This document shows, piece by piece, positions 43,947 to 52,698 of a DNA stretch of 64,000 bases. Within the stretch, counting starts at the first letter, position 1. Each line of letters begins with the position of its first letter. The notes beneath the pieces were generated by a model that was not told where the DNA came from, made no database searches, and saw only the letters and a program-made list of their open reading frames with translations. Both the position numbers and the translations under genes were made by a program. This stretch comes from Conexibacter arvalis (lineage in GTDB: Bacteria; Actinomycetota; Thermoleophilia; Solirubrobacterales; Solirubrobacteraceae), in contig NZ_JACHNU010000001.1 in NCBI RefSeq assembly GCF_014199525.1, forward strand, positions 1,466,182 through 1,530,181. The letters run 5' to 3'.

Positions 43947-46139
43947 CTAGGCGTTGAGGATCTCGACGTCGATGCGGAAGCCGGAGACGAGCCGCTCCAG
44001 CTCGTCGGCGGTGCGCGCCAGCTCCTGCGCGGCGGCGGCGACCTCCTGCGTCGAGGCGGAGGTCTGCTGGGTCGAGGCCGAGACCTGCTCGGTCGAGCTC
44101 GACGACTGCTCGGCGACGGCGATCACGTCGGCCATGCTCGCCTGCATCCGCGTCGCGCGGGTCGAGATCTCGCCGACCGCGTTCGCTATCTCGCCGACGC
44201 GCGTCGTCATGTTGTCGACCGCCGAGGCGATCTCGAGGAACGAGCCGCGCGCCTCCTCGACCGTCGCCGCGCCCTCCTCGGTCTGGCGCGAGCCGGTCTC
44301 GACGACCTCGACGGCGCGGCCGGTCTCCTCCTGGATCTGCTCGATCAGCCCGGCGATCGACGAGGCCGCCTGCTGGGACTCCTCGGCGAGCTTGCGGACC
44401 TCCTCGGCGACGACGGCGAAGCCGCGGCCCTGCTCGCCGGCGCGCGCCGCCTCGATCGCGGCGTTGAGCGCGAGCAGGTTGGTCTGCTCGGCGATCCCGG
44501 TGATCGTGTCGACGATCCCGCCGATCTCGCCCGACTTCTCGCCGAGCGTGCGGATCGTCGCCGTCACGTCGGCGGAGGAGGCGCGCACCGACGCCATCGC
44601 CTCGGTCGCCTGCGCGACGGTCGCGGCGCCGTGCTCGGCGACGGCGCGGGCCTGGTCGGCGACGCGCGAGGCCTCCTCGGCGCTCCCGGTCGAGCTGTCG
44701 GTCGCCGAGACGACGTCGGCGGTCAGGCGCCGGGCCTCGCCGACGGTGCGGACCTGCTGCTCGGCGCCGGCCGCGACCTCGCCGACGGCGCTCGCGATCT
44801 CGCCGATCGCGCGGCCGGTCTCCTCGGAGGTCGTCGCCATCTGCTGCGACGCGCTCGCGACCGCCTGCGACTCGCGCGAGATCTGGCGCAGGGTCGCCGA
44901 CATGCGGCCGCGCATCTCCTCGTAGCCGTCGACGGAGGTGCGCAGCTGGCCGAGCATCGTGTTGAAGATCTCGCCCAGGCGCCCGAGCCGCGCGTCCTCC
45001 TCGGCGGTCAGCGGCGCCGTCGTCGCGTGCGCGGCGACGGTCAGGTCGCCGGCCGCGACGGCCGCCAGCGCGCGGTCGAGCTCGGCCAGCTCCTCGCGGC
45101 TGAGCTGCTCCATCCGCGCGACCAGCGACTCGAGCGAGGAGCGGTCGCCGAGCGCCTCGCGCAGCTCGCGGCTCATGCCGGCGAAGGCGATCCCGAGCAC
45201 GTCCCTGTCGGACTTCGGCTCGACCTCGACCGACAGGTCGCCGGCCGCGATCGCCTGCGCGGCCGCGGCGGTCTCCTCGAGGTAGGCGATCATCTCGCGG
45301 AAGGCGGCGGCCATCTCGCCGATCTCGTCGCGCGAGCGCACCTCGACGCGCTGGCTGACGTCGCCGCGGGCGATCCCGCGGGCCGCGGAGAGCATCTGCC
45401 GCAGGCCGCCGGCGATCCCGCGCGACAGCCAGGCCGCGAGGCCGATCGCGATCAGCGCGAGCGCGCCCAGCAGCACGAGCACGATCGTGCGCGTCTCGGC
45501 GACGGCGTCGCTGTTGCGGGCGACCTCGGCGAGCGCGAGCGTCTTCTGGTGGTCGAGCACCGGCTGGGTGTTGGCGCGGACGGCGGCGGCCGCTCTGCTC
45601 GCCTCCGCTCCGGTGAGCGTCTCGCCGGCGCCGGCGAGGTCGCCGGCGCGGACCTGGCCGGCGAGCGGTCTGGTGACGGCGAGGTAGGCCTGGAAGGCGT
45701 CGTCGAGTCTGCCGGCGTTGGCCTTGTCTCTCTCGTCGCTGCCCTCGGTCCGGCCGGTGTGGAGGATGCCGGAGATCATCTTGGCGCTCTCCTCGATTCT
45801 TCTCTCCAGCGCGGCGCGGCGGTCGGGTGAGGAGGTCGCCAGCAGCGTCAGCTGGTCCTCGCGGAAGTCCTTCAGCATGCCGTCGAGCCCGTAGACGATC
45901 ACGAGCGAGTCGAGGCTCTCGTTGCCGAGATGGCGCGTGACGTCGTTGACGTCGTCCAGGCGCGTGATCGCGATCGCGCCGACGACGCCCATCAGCGCCA
46001 CGAGCGCCAGGAAGGCGCCCAGCAGCTTGGTCCTGACGTTGAGCTTCACTCCGGTCCCCTCTGTCTTTCCGTGTGGATCGACCAGGGTGATCGGCCGCTT
46101 CGCTCCAAGCTTCAGCGTGCCAGGAAATTCTGTAGCCAT
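43947..46139 (-). CDS. Methyl-accepting chemotaxis protein
   Basis: 730 residues. A ~30-residue leader, first membrane helix [20 protein letters not shown], a ~150-residue four-helix-type sensor, second helix [24 protein letters not shown] domain(s), then a long coiled coil with the conserved hairpin tip ([48 protein letters not shown], given in parts). It signals to CheA/CheW. The start at 46139 faces the second ABC operon across the box at 46147-46158, so sensing and uptake are probably co-controlled. Several AGA arginines lie in the sensor half. Confidence 0.95.
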   Translation of the reverse strand: MATEFPGTLKLGAKRPITLVDPHGKTEGTGVKLNVRTKLLGAFLALVALMGVVGAIAITRLDDVNDVTRHLGNESLDSLVIVYGLDGMLKDFREDQLTLLATSSPDRRAALERRIEESAKMISGILHTGRTEGSDERDKANAGRLDDAFQAYLAVTRPLAGQVRAGDLAGAGETLTGAEASRAAAAVRANTQPVLDHQKTLALAEVARNSDAVAETRTIVLVLLGALALIAIGLAAWLSRGIAGGLRQMLSAARGIARGDVSQRVEVRSRDEIGEMAAAFREMIAYLEETAAAAQAIAAGDLSVEVEPKSDRDVLGIAFAGMSRELREALGDRSSLESLVARMEQLSREELAELDRALAAVAAGDLTVAAHATTAPLTAEEDARLGRLGEIFNTMLGQLRTSVDGYEEMRGRMSATLRQISRESQAVASASQQMATTSEETGRAIGEIASAVGEVAAGAEQQVRTVGEARRLTADVVSATDSSTGSAEEASRVADQARAVAEHGAATVAQATEAMASVRASSADVTATIRTLGEKSGEIGGIVDTITGIAEQTNLLALNAAIEAARAGEQGRGFAVVAEEVRKLAEESQQAASSIAGLIEQIQEETGRAVEVVETGSRQTEEGAATVEEARGSFLEIASAVDNMTTRVGEIANAVGEISTRATRMQASMADVIAVAEQSSSSTEQVSASTQQTSASTQEVAAAAQELARTADELERLVSGFRIDVEILNA

Positions 46140-46146
46140 TTGACCT

Positions 46147-46158
46147 TGTGTATACAGT
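46147..46158. promoter_or_regulatory. GTATAC box between the chemoreceptor and ABC operon 2
   Basis: TGTGTATACAGT, 7 bases from the chemoreceptor ATG on one side and 37 bases from the binding-protein ATG on the other. TATACA or its complement can serve as -10 in either direction. Confidence 0.7.
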
Positions 46159-46195
46159 AGGCTTCCCGTCGTAACCGCATCGAGAGAGGTCTTCC

Positions 46196-47218
46196 ATGGC
46201 AAGTCGGTCACTTCTGCGAGCCCGCGCGCGTCGCGCGGTCGCTCTTCTCGCGGCGCTGACCGCGACAGTCGCCGTCGCCGCCTGCGGCTCGTCCGACGAC
46301 GGCGGCTCCTCGACGTCGTCGAACACGAGCGCATCCGGCTCGGACGGCGGCGTCGCGACCGTCAAGATGGGCGTGGTTCCGGCGGCAACCTTCGCGCCGG
46401 TCTTCGTCGGCCTCGAGCAGGGGATCTTCGAAAGACACGGCATCGACCTTCAGATCGAGGTCGGCGGGCTCGCCCCGACCGTCTTCCCGCGCATCCTCAA
46501 GAACCAGATCCAGCTCGGCGCGAACACGTGGGGGACGCTCGTCACCGCGCGCGAGCAGAATCTGCCGCTGACCGGCATCGGCCCGGTCGACCGCGGCGGC
46601 GAGACGGCGGACGATGACTACCAGGGGATCATCGCCAAGCCCGGCGGCGTCAGATCGCTGGAGGAGCTGAACGGCAAGACCGTCGCCGTCCCGACGCTGA
46701 AGTCGTTCACCGACGCGCAGGTCCGCTCGGTGCTGAAGGAGGCCGGGGTCGACATAAGCTCGGTCAGATTCATCGCGATCCCGTTCCCGGACATCCCCGC
46801 CGCGCTGAAGGCCGGCCGCGTCGACGCCGCCGGCGTCGTCGAGCCGTTCTTCTCGCAGGCGAAGGCCGAGGGCAGCACGCCGCTGGCGTCGCTCTCGCGC
46901 GGGCAGCTGATGGGCTCGATCGTCGCTGCCGAGAAGTGGGTCGAGGACGAGCCCGACACCGTCCGCAGATTCCAGGAGGCGTGGGCCGAGACGCTGAGAT
47001 ACGCGACCGACAACCCCGACGCCGTCCGCGCCGCGCTGACGAGAGGGCTGAGAATCCCGGAGGCCGTCGCGAGCAGAATGACGCTGCCGATCTGGGTCGA
47101 CGAGATCGACGAGGCGAGAGTCCAGGAGATCTCGGACATGATGCTCGACGTCGACACGATCTCGGGTGAGATCGCGGCGAGCGACATGATCACGCCGTTC
47201 CCGCTGCCGGCGTCGTGA
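46196..47218 (+). CDS. ABC importer substrate-binding lipoprotein, NitT/TauT type (system 2)
   Basis: 340 residues. Signal sequence 1-29 with lipobox VAAC, Cys30, then a Ser/Gly-rich linker. Mature part: [47 protein letters not shown], and a later [24 protein letters not shown]. This is the NMT1/SsuA-like fold and only distantly like the binding protein of system 1, so the two importers likely bind different ligands. Arginines are mostly AGA. Two permeases and an ATPase follow. Confidence 0.88.
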   Translation: MASRSLLRARARRAVALLAALTATVAVAACGSSDDGGSSTSSNTSASGSDGGVATVKMGVVPAATFAPVFVGLEQGIFERHGIDLQIEVGGLAPTVFPRILKNQIQLGANTWGTLVTAREQNLPLTGIGPVDRGGETADDDYQGIIAKPGGVRSLEELNGKTVAVPTLKSFTDAQVRSVLKEAGVDISSVRFIAIPFPDIPAALKAGRVDAAGVVEPFFSQAKAEGSTPLASLSRGQLMGSIVAAEKWVEDEPDTVRRFQEAWAETLRYATDNPDAVRAALTRGLRIPEAVASRMTLPIWVDEIDEARVQEISDMMLDVDTISGEIAASDMITPFPLPAS

Positions 47219-48024
47219 CGATGGCCGCGCGGCTGAACGCTCTGCCGCGCACGCGCTCGGGCTCGCTGCTGCTCGGCGCGGTCGGGATCGCGCTGGCGCT
47301 GCTGCTGTGGCAGCTGGCGCCGGCGCTCGGCCTCGTCGACAGCGACAACCTGCCCGGCGCGAGCGCCGTGCTGTCGGAGCTGGCCTCGCTGGCCGGCACC
47401 GACGCCTTCTGGAGCGCGGTCGGCAGCACCCTGGCCGGCGCCGGCCTCGGCCTCGCGATCGCGGTCGTCGCCGGCGTCGCGCTCGGCGTCCTGATGGGCT
47501 CCAGCACGATCGCCTGGCACGCGCTGCGGCCGACGGTCGAGTTCCTGCGCCCGGTGCCCGGCGTGGCGCTGATCCCCGTGGCGATCCTCGTCTTCGGCCC
47601 GAGCATGCAGAGCGACGTCTTCCTCGTCGCCTTCGGCTGCGTCTGGGTGATGTTGATCCAGACGCTCTACGGCGTCCGCGACGTCGACGAGGTCGCGCTG
47701 CAGACGGCGCGCTCCTACGGGCTCACCCATGCCCAGCGGATCCGCTGGGTCCAGCTGCCGAGCTCGCTGCCCTACATCGCGACCGGCCTGCGGATCTCCT
47801 CGTCGATCGCGCTGATCGTCGCGGTCACCGCGGAGCTGGTCGCCGGCAACGCCGGCCTCGGCAAGTCGATCTCGCTGGCGCAGTCGGTCGGCCAGACGGA
47901 GGAGATGTACGCGCTGATCGTCGCCGCGGGCATCCTTGGCATCGCCGTCCACGTCGTCTTCGGCGGGCTGGAGCGGCGCTTCCTCCACTGGCACCAGTCG
48001 CAGCGGGCGGGAGGCGACCGATGA
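47215..48024 (+). CDS. ABC importer permease, NitT/TauT type (system 2, first)
   Basis: 269 residues with six likely helices. EAA loop ALQTARSYGLTHAQRIRWVQLPSSLPYIATGLRI and a long N-terminal hydrophobic region. Starts at GTG 47215 overlapping the previous stop; ATG 47221 is an alternative. Confidence 0.9.
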   Translation: MTMAARLNALPRTRSGSLLLGAVGIALALLLWQLAPALGLVDSDNLPGASAVLSELASLAGTDAFWSAVGSTLAGAGLGLAIAVVAGVALGVLMGSSTIAWHALRPTVEFLRPVPGVALIPVAILVFGPSMQSDVFLVAFGCVWVMLIQTLYGVRDVDEVALQTARSYGLTHAQRIRWVQLPSSLPYIATGLRISSSIALIVAVTAELVAGNAGLGKSISLAQSVGQTEEMYALIVAAGILGIAVHVVFGGLERRFLHWHQSQRAGGDR

Positions 48025-48791
48025 CGCGCTCACGACTCCGCTGGTTCTCCGTCGAGGTCGGCGCGACCGCCATCATCATCGCCCTGCTGTGGGCGTACAC
48101 CAGCTCGAACGAGAGCTACGCCGTCGCGCCGCTCGGCGACGTGCTGGAGGCCTTCCGCGCGACCTGGCTGTTCGAGCACGTCGGCAGCGACGTCGTGCCG
48201 AGCCTCGTGCGGATGACGCTCGGCTACGCCGCCGCGATCGCGATCGGCGTCGCCGGCGGCTTCCTGCTCGGCTCCTCCGCGGTCGTCAACGCGGTCGCCT
48301 CGCCGGTCGTCGGCTTCCTGCGCTCGATCCCGGCGGCGGCGCTGCTGCCGCCCGCGATCGTGCTGTTCGGGATCGGCGGCGGCACGAAGGTCGCCGTGAT
48401 CGCGTTCGTCTGCTGCTGGCCGATCATGCTCAACACCAGCGACGGCGTGCGCGAGCTCGACTCGACGATGCTGGCGACCGCCCGCGTCTACGGCATCCGC
48501 GGCCTGCAGCGCTTCCGGCTCGTGGTCCTGCCGGCGGTCTCGCCGCGGATCTTCGCCGGCATGCGCACGAGCCTCTCGATCGCGATCCTGCTGCTCGTCA
48601 CGAGCGAGATGATCGCGAGCACGAACGGGATCGGCTACTTCGTCTTCCAGGCGCAGCAGCAGTTCTCCGTCGACGACATGTGGGCCGGCGTCCTGCTGCT
48701 GGGGCTGCTCGGCTTCACCCTCAACCTCGCGTTCGGCGCCGTGGAGCGCCGCGTTCTCCACTGGAACGCGCGCGACGACCGCTCGAAGTGA
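48021..48791 (+). CDS. ABC importer permease, NitT/TauT type (system 2, second)
   Basis: 256 residues, six likely helices; EAA loop TMLATARVYGIRGLQRFRLVVLPAVSPRIFAGMRT. Overlaps both neighbours. As in system 1 the transporter has two different permeases. Confidence 0.9.
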   Translation: MTRSRLRWFSVEVGATAIIIALLWAYTSSNESYAVAPLGDVLEAFRATWLFEHVGSDVVPSLVRMTLGYAAAIAIGVAGGFLLGSSAVVNAVASPVVGFLRSIPAAALLPPAIVLFGIGGGTKVAVIAFVCCWPIMLNTSDGVRELDSTMLATARVYGIRGLQRFRLVVLPAVSPRIFAGMRTSLSIAILLLVTSEMIASTNGIGYFVFQAQQQFSVDDMWAGVLLLGLLGFTLNLAFGAVERRVLHWNARDDRSK

Positions 48792-48805
48792 AAGGAAGCA
48801 TCGAC

Positions 48806-49579
48806 GTGCTGGAAGTCGTCGGACTGTCGAAGAGCTACGGAACGGGGGCGAGCGCGACCCACGCGGTCCAGTGCCTCGAGTTCGCGGTCGAGGAGCTGGA
48901 GTTCGTCGGGATCGTCGGCCCCTCCGGGGCCGGCAAGACGACGCTGCTGAAGTGCATGGCCGGCCTGCTGGCGCCGACCAGCGGGCAGACGCTGCTGCGC
49001 GGCAAGCCGGTGACGGGGCCGCCGCCGGAGCTGGCGGTCGTCTTCCAGGACTATAGCCGCTCGCTGTTCGCCTGGATGACCGTGCGCCGCAACGTGCTGC
49101 TGCCGCTGACCAACAAGCCCGAGATCAGGGATCCGGCGCGGGTCGCCGACGAGGCGCTCGCCGCCGTCGGCCTCAAGGGCTTCGAGGAGCACTACCCGTG
49201 GCAGCTGTCGGGCGGCATGCAGCAGCGCGTCGCGATCGCGCGGGCGCTCGCCTACCAGCCGAAGGTGCTGCTGATGGACGAGCCGTTCGCCTCCGTCGAC
49301 GCGCAGACGCGCGCCGAGCTGGAGGACCTCGTGCTGCGCGTCCGCGAGCAGTTCGGCGTCACGATCGTGCTCGTCACGCACGACATCGACGAGGCCGTCT
49401 ACATGTCGGACCGCGTCGTGATCCTCAGCCGCCCGCCCTCGACCGTGCAGGAGATCCTGCCGATCGACCTGCCGCGTCCGCGCGACCAGGTCGATACGAA
49501 GGCGCTGCCCGAGTTCGCCTCGCTGCGCGCGCGCATCTACGAGGCGATCATGCAGCCGGCCGCGGCGGCGGGCGTGTGA
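48806..49579 (+). CDS. ABC importer ATP-binding protein, NitT/TauT type (system 2)
   Basis: 257 residues. Walker A VGPSGAGKTTLL, Q-loop VVFQDYSRSLF, signature LSGGMQQRVA, Walker B LLMDEPFASVDA and H-loop VTHD. I choose GTG 48806 because AAAGGAAG stands nine bases ahead and the family starts at this point; GTG 48788 (overlapping the permease stop) is an equally open choice. The gene order (binding protein first, ATPase last) is the reverse of system 1. Confidence 0.88.
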   Translation: MLEVVGLSKSYGTGASATHAVQCLEFAVEELEFVGIVGPSGAGKTTLLKCMAGLLAPTSGQTLLRGKPVTGPPPELAVVFQDYSRSLFAWMTVRRNVLLPLTNKPEIRDPARVADEALAAVGLKGFEEHYPWQLSGGMQQRVAIARALAYQPKVLLMDEPFASVDAQTRAELEDLVLRVREQFGVTIVLVTHDIDEAVYMSDRVVILSRPPSTVQEILPIDLPRPRDQVDTKALPEFASLRARIYEAIMQPAAAAGV

Positions 49580-50343
49580 GCGCGTTCGCGGAGTACCGCG
49601 CGGCGGTTCGCGGCGGCGCCTGGAGCGGGCCGACGCGCGACGCCGCGCCCGGCCACGTCCAGTGCAACCTGGTCGTGCTGCCGGGCGAGTGGGCCGAGGG
49701 GTTCGCCGCCTGGTGCGCGGCCAACCCCGCGGTCGCGCCGGTGCTGGCGCGCTCGGAGCCGGGCGACCCGCGGCTGCCGGCGCTCGGGGAGGGCGTCGAC
49801 GTCCGCACCGACCTGCCGCGCTACCGCCTCTTCCGCGACGGCCGACCCGACGGCGAGGTCGGCGACCTGCTCGACCTGTGGGCCGACGACCTGGTCGCGT
49901 TCGCCTTCGGCTGCTCCTTCTCGCTGGAGGAGGCGCTGCGGCGGGACGGGATCTCGCTCGGCTACGAGGCGCGCGGCTTCGGCGGCGCGATCTACCGCAC
50001 CGACCGCGAGACGGTCGCCGCGGGCGGCTTCGCCGCGCCGCTGGTCGTCTCGATGCGGCCGCTGGCGCCGGCCGAGGCGGAGCGCGCGGTGGAGGTCAGC
50101 CGGCGCTACCCGCAGCTGCACGGGGCGCCGGTCCACGTCGGCGACCCGGCGGAGCTCGGGATCGTGCTGGAGGAGCCGCTCGACGCGATCGGCGACGTCT
50201 CGGTCGCCGACGGCGAGGTGCCGGTCTTCTGGGCCTGCGGCGTGACCCCGCAGCTGTCGCTGGAGGCGGCTCGCCCGCCGCTGGCGATCACCCACCTGTC
50301 GGCGCACATGCTCGTCTCGGAGCTGCGGCTGGAGGAGCTGTGA
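49576..50343 (+). CDS. Putative hydro-lyase, DUF1445 (D-glutamate cyclase-like)
   Basis: 255 residues from a GTG start. DUF1445 pattern: HVQCNLVVLPGEWAEGFAAWC, DDLVAFAFGCSFSLEEALRRDGI, TLVVSMRPL-type APLVVSMRPLAPAEAERA, and VPVFWACGVTPQLSLEAARPP. These proteins are predicted lyases or cyclases of small acids, similar to mammalian D-glutamate cyclase. Here it is the fifth gene of the importer operon, so it probably acts on the imported compound or its product. Confidence 0.85.
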   Translation: MSAFAEYRAAVRGGAWSGPTRDAAPGHVQCNLVVLPGEWAEGFAAWCAANPAVAPVLARSEPGDPRLPALGEGVDVRTDLPRYRLFRDGRPDGEVGDLLDLWADDLVAFAFGCSFSLEEALRRDGISLGYEARGFGGAIYRTDRETVAAGGFAAPLVVSMRPLAPAEAERAVEVSRRYPQLHGAPVHVGDPAELGIVLEEPLDAIGDVSVADGEVPVFWACGVTPQLSLEAARPPLAITHLSAHMLVSELRLEEL

Positions 50344-51479
50344 CCGTGGCGTGCGGGTCACGGGCTCGCGCGCTGCTGGTCGAGGTCGAGGGGTCGGCGC
50401 CGTTCGCGGCGGGAGCGGCGATGCTGGTCGGCGCCGACGGCTCGGTCGAGGGCTCGATCACCGCCGGCTGTGTCGAGAGCGCGGTCGTGCAGGAGGCCGA
50501 GCGCGTGCTCGCCGGCGCGCCGCCGCAGCTGCTCACCTACGGCGTCTCGGACGAGCTGGCCGGGACCGCCGGGCTGATGTGCGGCGGAACCGTCCACGTC
50601 TTCGTCCACGCGCTCGACGCCCGCTCGGCGGCCGCGCTCGACGCCGCCGAGGCGGCCGTCCGCGACGGCCGGCCCGCGGTCGTCGCGACCGTCCTCGACG
50701 GCCCCTGCGCCGGCTCGGTCGTGGCGCTCGCCGGCGGGGAGCCGACGGGCGACGGAGCGGTCGCCGGGGGTGGCGATGCGGCCGGCGAGGGCACGTCGAT
50801 CGGCGACGCGCTCGTCGGCTCGCTCGGCGCCTCGACCGGGCTGGCGCGGGCGGTCGCGCGCGACGCCGCGGGGATGCTGGAGCAGGGCGCGAGCCGGATC
50901 CGCCGCTACGGCGACGACGGCGCGACGCTCGGCGCCGAGATCCGCGTCCACCTGCGCTCGTTCGCGACCGCGCCGACGATGCTGCTGTTCGGCGCCGTCG
51001 ACTTCTCGGCCGCCCTTGCGCCGCTCGCGCGCCAGCTCGGCTACGCGGTGACGATCAGCGATCCGCGCGCCCGCTTCGCCGCCGCGCCGCGCTTCTCGCG
51101 CCACGCCGAGGTCCACGTCGGCTGGCCCGACGAGGCGTTCGCCGGCCGTCCGCTCGGCCCGCGCGACGCGGTGCTCGTCTTCAGCCACGACCCGCGCCTC
51201 GACGTGCCCGCGCTGCGCGGCGCACTCGCGACCGACGCCGGCTACATCGGCGCGCTCGGCAGCCGCCGCACGACCGTCGAGCGGGAGGAGCGCCTGCGCG
51301 CCGCCGGCGTCGGCGACGCGCAGCTCGCGCGCATCCACGCGCCGGCCGGACTCGACATCGGCGGCGGCACGCCGGAGGAGACCGCCGTCTCGATCCTCGC
51401 CGAGGCGATCGCCGTCCGCTCCGGCCGCGCCGGCGGCCCCCTCCGCCGCGCCGCAGGCCACATCCGCCCGCGCGGCTGA
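50340..51479 (+). CDS. xdhC: XdhC/CoxI family molybdenum hydroxylase maturation protein
   Basis: 379 residues. N-terminal XdhC domain (EGSAPFAAGAAMLV, SITAGCVESAVVQEA) followed by a C-terminal Rossmann domain (DYIGALGSRRT-like GYIGALGSRRTTVERE, GLDIGGGTPEETAVSILAEAIAVRSG). It inserts the sulfurated Mo-cofactor into xanthine dehydrogenase-type enzymes; its client is presumably the CoxM/S/L-like hydroxylase 35 kb away. The first ~20 residues usual in the family (a conserved Trp-x-Gly region) seem missing, so the start may be internal or truncated. GTG start overlaps the preceding stop. Confidence 0.85.
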   Translation: MTVACGSRARALLVEVEGSAPFAAGAAMLVGADGSVEGSITAGCVESAVVQEAERVLAGAPPQLLTYGVSDELAGTAGLMCGGTVHVFVHALDARSAAALDAAEAAVRDGRPAVVATVLDGPCAGSVVALAGGEPTGDGAVAGGGDAAGEGTSIGDALVGSLGASTGLARAVARDAAGMLEQGASRIRRYGDDGATLGAEIRVHLRSFATAPTMLLFGAVDFSAALAPLARQLGYAVTISDPRARFAAAPRFSRHAEVHVGWPDEAFAGRPLGPRDAVLVFSHDPRLDVPALRGALATDAGYIGALGSRRTTVEREERLRAAGVGDAQLARIHAPAGLDIGGGTPEETAVSILAEAIAVRSGRAGGPLRRAAGHIRPRG

Positions 51480-51536
51480 CCCCGCGCGGGCGCGCCGCTC
51501 CCGCCCGGCCGCCGCAACGCTCCACGCCTGTCCGCG

Positions 51537-51589
51537 GGGACCTTTGTCATCCAGCTGCTGCTCAGCAACAGCTGGATGACAAAGGTCCC
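51537..51589. terminator. Perfect 21-bp stem hairpin between convergent genes
   Basis: Arms 51537-51557 and 51569-51589 are exact complements; the 11-base loop can itself pair as TGCT/AGCA. It separates xdhC from the TetR gene and is probably a bidirectional terminator. Confidence 0.7.
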
Positions 51590-51604
51590 TTCGCGGCGCG
51601 TCAC

Positions 51605-51680
51605 GGCGGGGCGCGGCGCGGCGCGGCGGCGCGGCGGCGCGGCGGCGCGGCGGCGCGGCGCGGCTCGGCGCGGCGCGGCC
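51605..51680. repeat. Low-complexity GCGGCGCGG tract
   Basis: A run built from GCGGCGCGG and GCGCGGC units in the xdhC-tetR gap. No gene is supported here. Confidence 0.65.
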
Positions 51681-51705
51681 GTGGGCGGCGGGGCGGGTGG
51701 GCGGC

Positions 51706-52578
51706 TCAGCGGGCGCGGAGGCCGGCGAGCGCGGTCTCGACGACCGCGTCGGCGAAGGCGGGGGTCAGCTCGGCCCGCTCCAGCCAGCGACGCATCAGCG
51801 GGCTCCACAGCAGGTCGACCGCGAGGTCGAGGTCGGCCTCCGACGGCAGCTGGCCGGCCTCCTGCGCGCTGCGCAGCCGCGCCCGCTTGAGCGCGCGCAT
51901 CGGCGCGTCGAGCCGCTGCTCGTACTCGGCCGCCAGCGCGGGGTCGTTGAGCATCGCGGCGGTCAGCGCGCGCATCGGCGCGTCGTAGCGCGGGTCGCTC
52001 AGCTCCGCGACCGTCGCGCGCAGGACCAGCTTCAGATCGGCCTCGAGGTCGCCGGTGTCCGGCAGCGCGGGGTCGCCCTGCGGATCCTCGGAGAGCGCGA
52101 GGAAGGCGTCGAACAGCACCGCCCCCTTCGACGGCCACCAGCGGTAGATCGTCTGCTTGCCGACGCCGGCCCGCGCCGCGATCCCCTCGATCGTCAGCTT
52201 CGCGTATCCGACCTCGCCGACCAGCTCGAAGGCGGCCAGCAGGATCGCTCTCCGCGACGCGTCGCTGCGCCGCACCGCCCTCCCGCCGCGCCCCGCGCCC
52301 GCGCTTGCGCCGTGCCCTGCGCCCGCGCTTGCGCCGCGCCCCGCGCCCGCGCTTGCGCCGCGCCCTGCGCCCGCGCCCGCGCCCGCGCCCGCGCTTGCGC
52401 CGCGCCCTGCGCCCGCGCTTGCGCCGCGCCCTGCGCCCGCGCTTGCGCCGCGCCCTGCGCCTGCGCCGCGCCCCGCGCCGGCCCTCCCGCCGCGCCCCGC
52501 GCCCGCGCTTGCGCCGCGCCCCGCGCCCTCTCGCGCCGCCGCGCCTCTTCTCATCCGCCCGTTCGCCACTTCCGCCAT
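51706..52578 (-). CDS. TetR family regulator with repetitive N-terminal extension
   Basis: 290 residues from the ATG at 52578. The first ~100 residues are a GAGRGASA repeat encoded by a 24-bp minisatellite (52295-52522). The TetR helix-turn-helix follows at residues ~105-155 ([48 protein letters not shown], in parts), then a helical ligand domain. A start at the ATG at 52554 is also possible. Normal TetR proteins are ~190 residues, so the extension is extra. It is divergent from the SDR at 52699, with two palindromic operators between them. Confidence 0.85.
   Translation of the reverse strand: MAEVANGRMRRGAAAREGAGRGASAGAGRGGRAGAGRGAGAGRGASAGAGRGASAGAGRGASAGAGAGAGAGRGASAGAGRGASAGAGHGASAGAGRGGRAVRRSDASRRAILLAAFELVGEVGYAKLTIEGIAARAGVGKQTIYRWWPSKGAVLFDAFLALSEDPQGDPALPDTGDLEADLKLVLRATVAELSDPRYDAPMRALTAAMLNDPALAAEYEQRLDAPMRALKRARLRSAQEAGQLPSEADLDLAVDLLWSPLMRRWLERAELTPAFADAVVETALAGLRAR
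52295..52522 (-). repeat. 24-bp minisatellite in the TetR gene
   Basis: Unit GCGCCCGCGCTTGCGCCGCG plus four further bases; near-identical copies at 52295, 52319, 52343, 52409, 52433 and 52499, with one copy expanded by 18 bases (52367-52408). It encodes 8-residue GAGRGASA units. Confidence 0.9.
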
Positions 52579-52606
52579 CTCCGCACCCTACCACCGAAGC
52601 GAGACG

Positions 52607-52619
52607 AGACGGTCCGTCT
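52607..52619. promoter_or_regulatory. TetR operator, site 1
   Basis: AGACGGTCCGTCT, an odd-length palindrome with central T. Nearer to the TetR start. Confidence 0.7.
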
Positions 52620-52656
52620 TGACAAGGAGCAGTGCGCGTGTCACGGTGCATGAGCG

Positions 52657-52669
52657 AGACGGTCCGTCT
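52657..52669. promoter_or_regulatory. TetR operator, site 2
   Basis: A second AGACGGTCCGTCT exactly 50 bases from site 1, flanked by CG on the left and CG on the right to give 8-bp arms. Two sites 50 bp apart in a divergent promoter fit TetR repression of both genes. Confidence 0.72.
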
Positions 52670-52698
52670 CGTCTCGTCAACCGAATGAATAGGACGCC

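Noticed and set aside
9201-46158. GTATAC palindromes as insertion or attachment sites
   Set aside because: They lie next to start codons in promoter regions and have no flanking repeats or transposase genes.
52295-52522. CRISPR-like repeats
   Set aside because: Units are contiguous without spacers and in frame with TetR, so a coding minisatellite.
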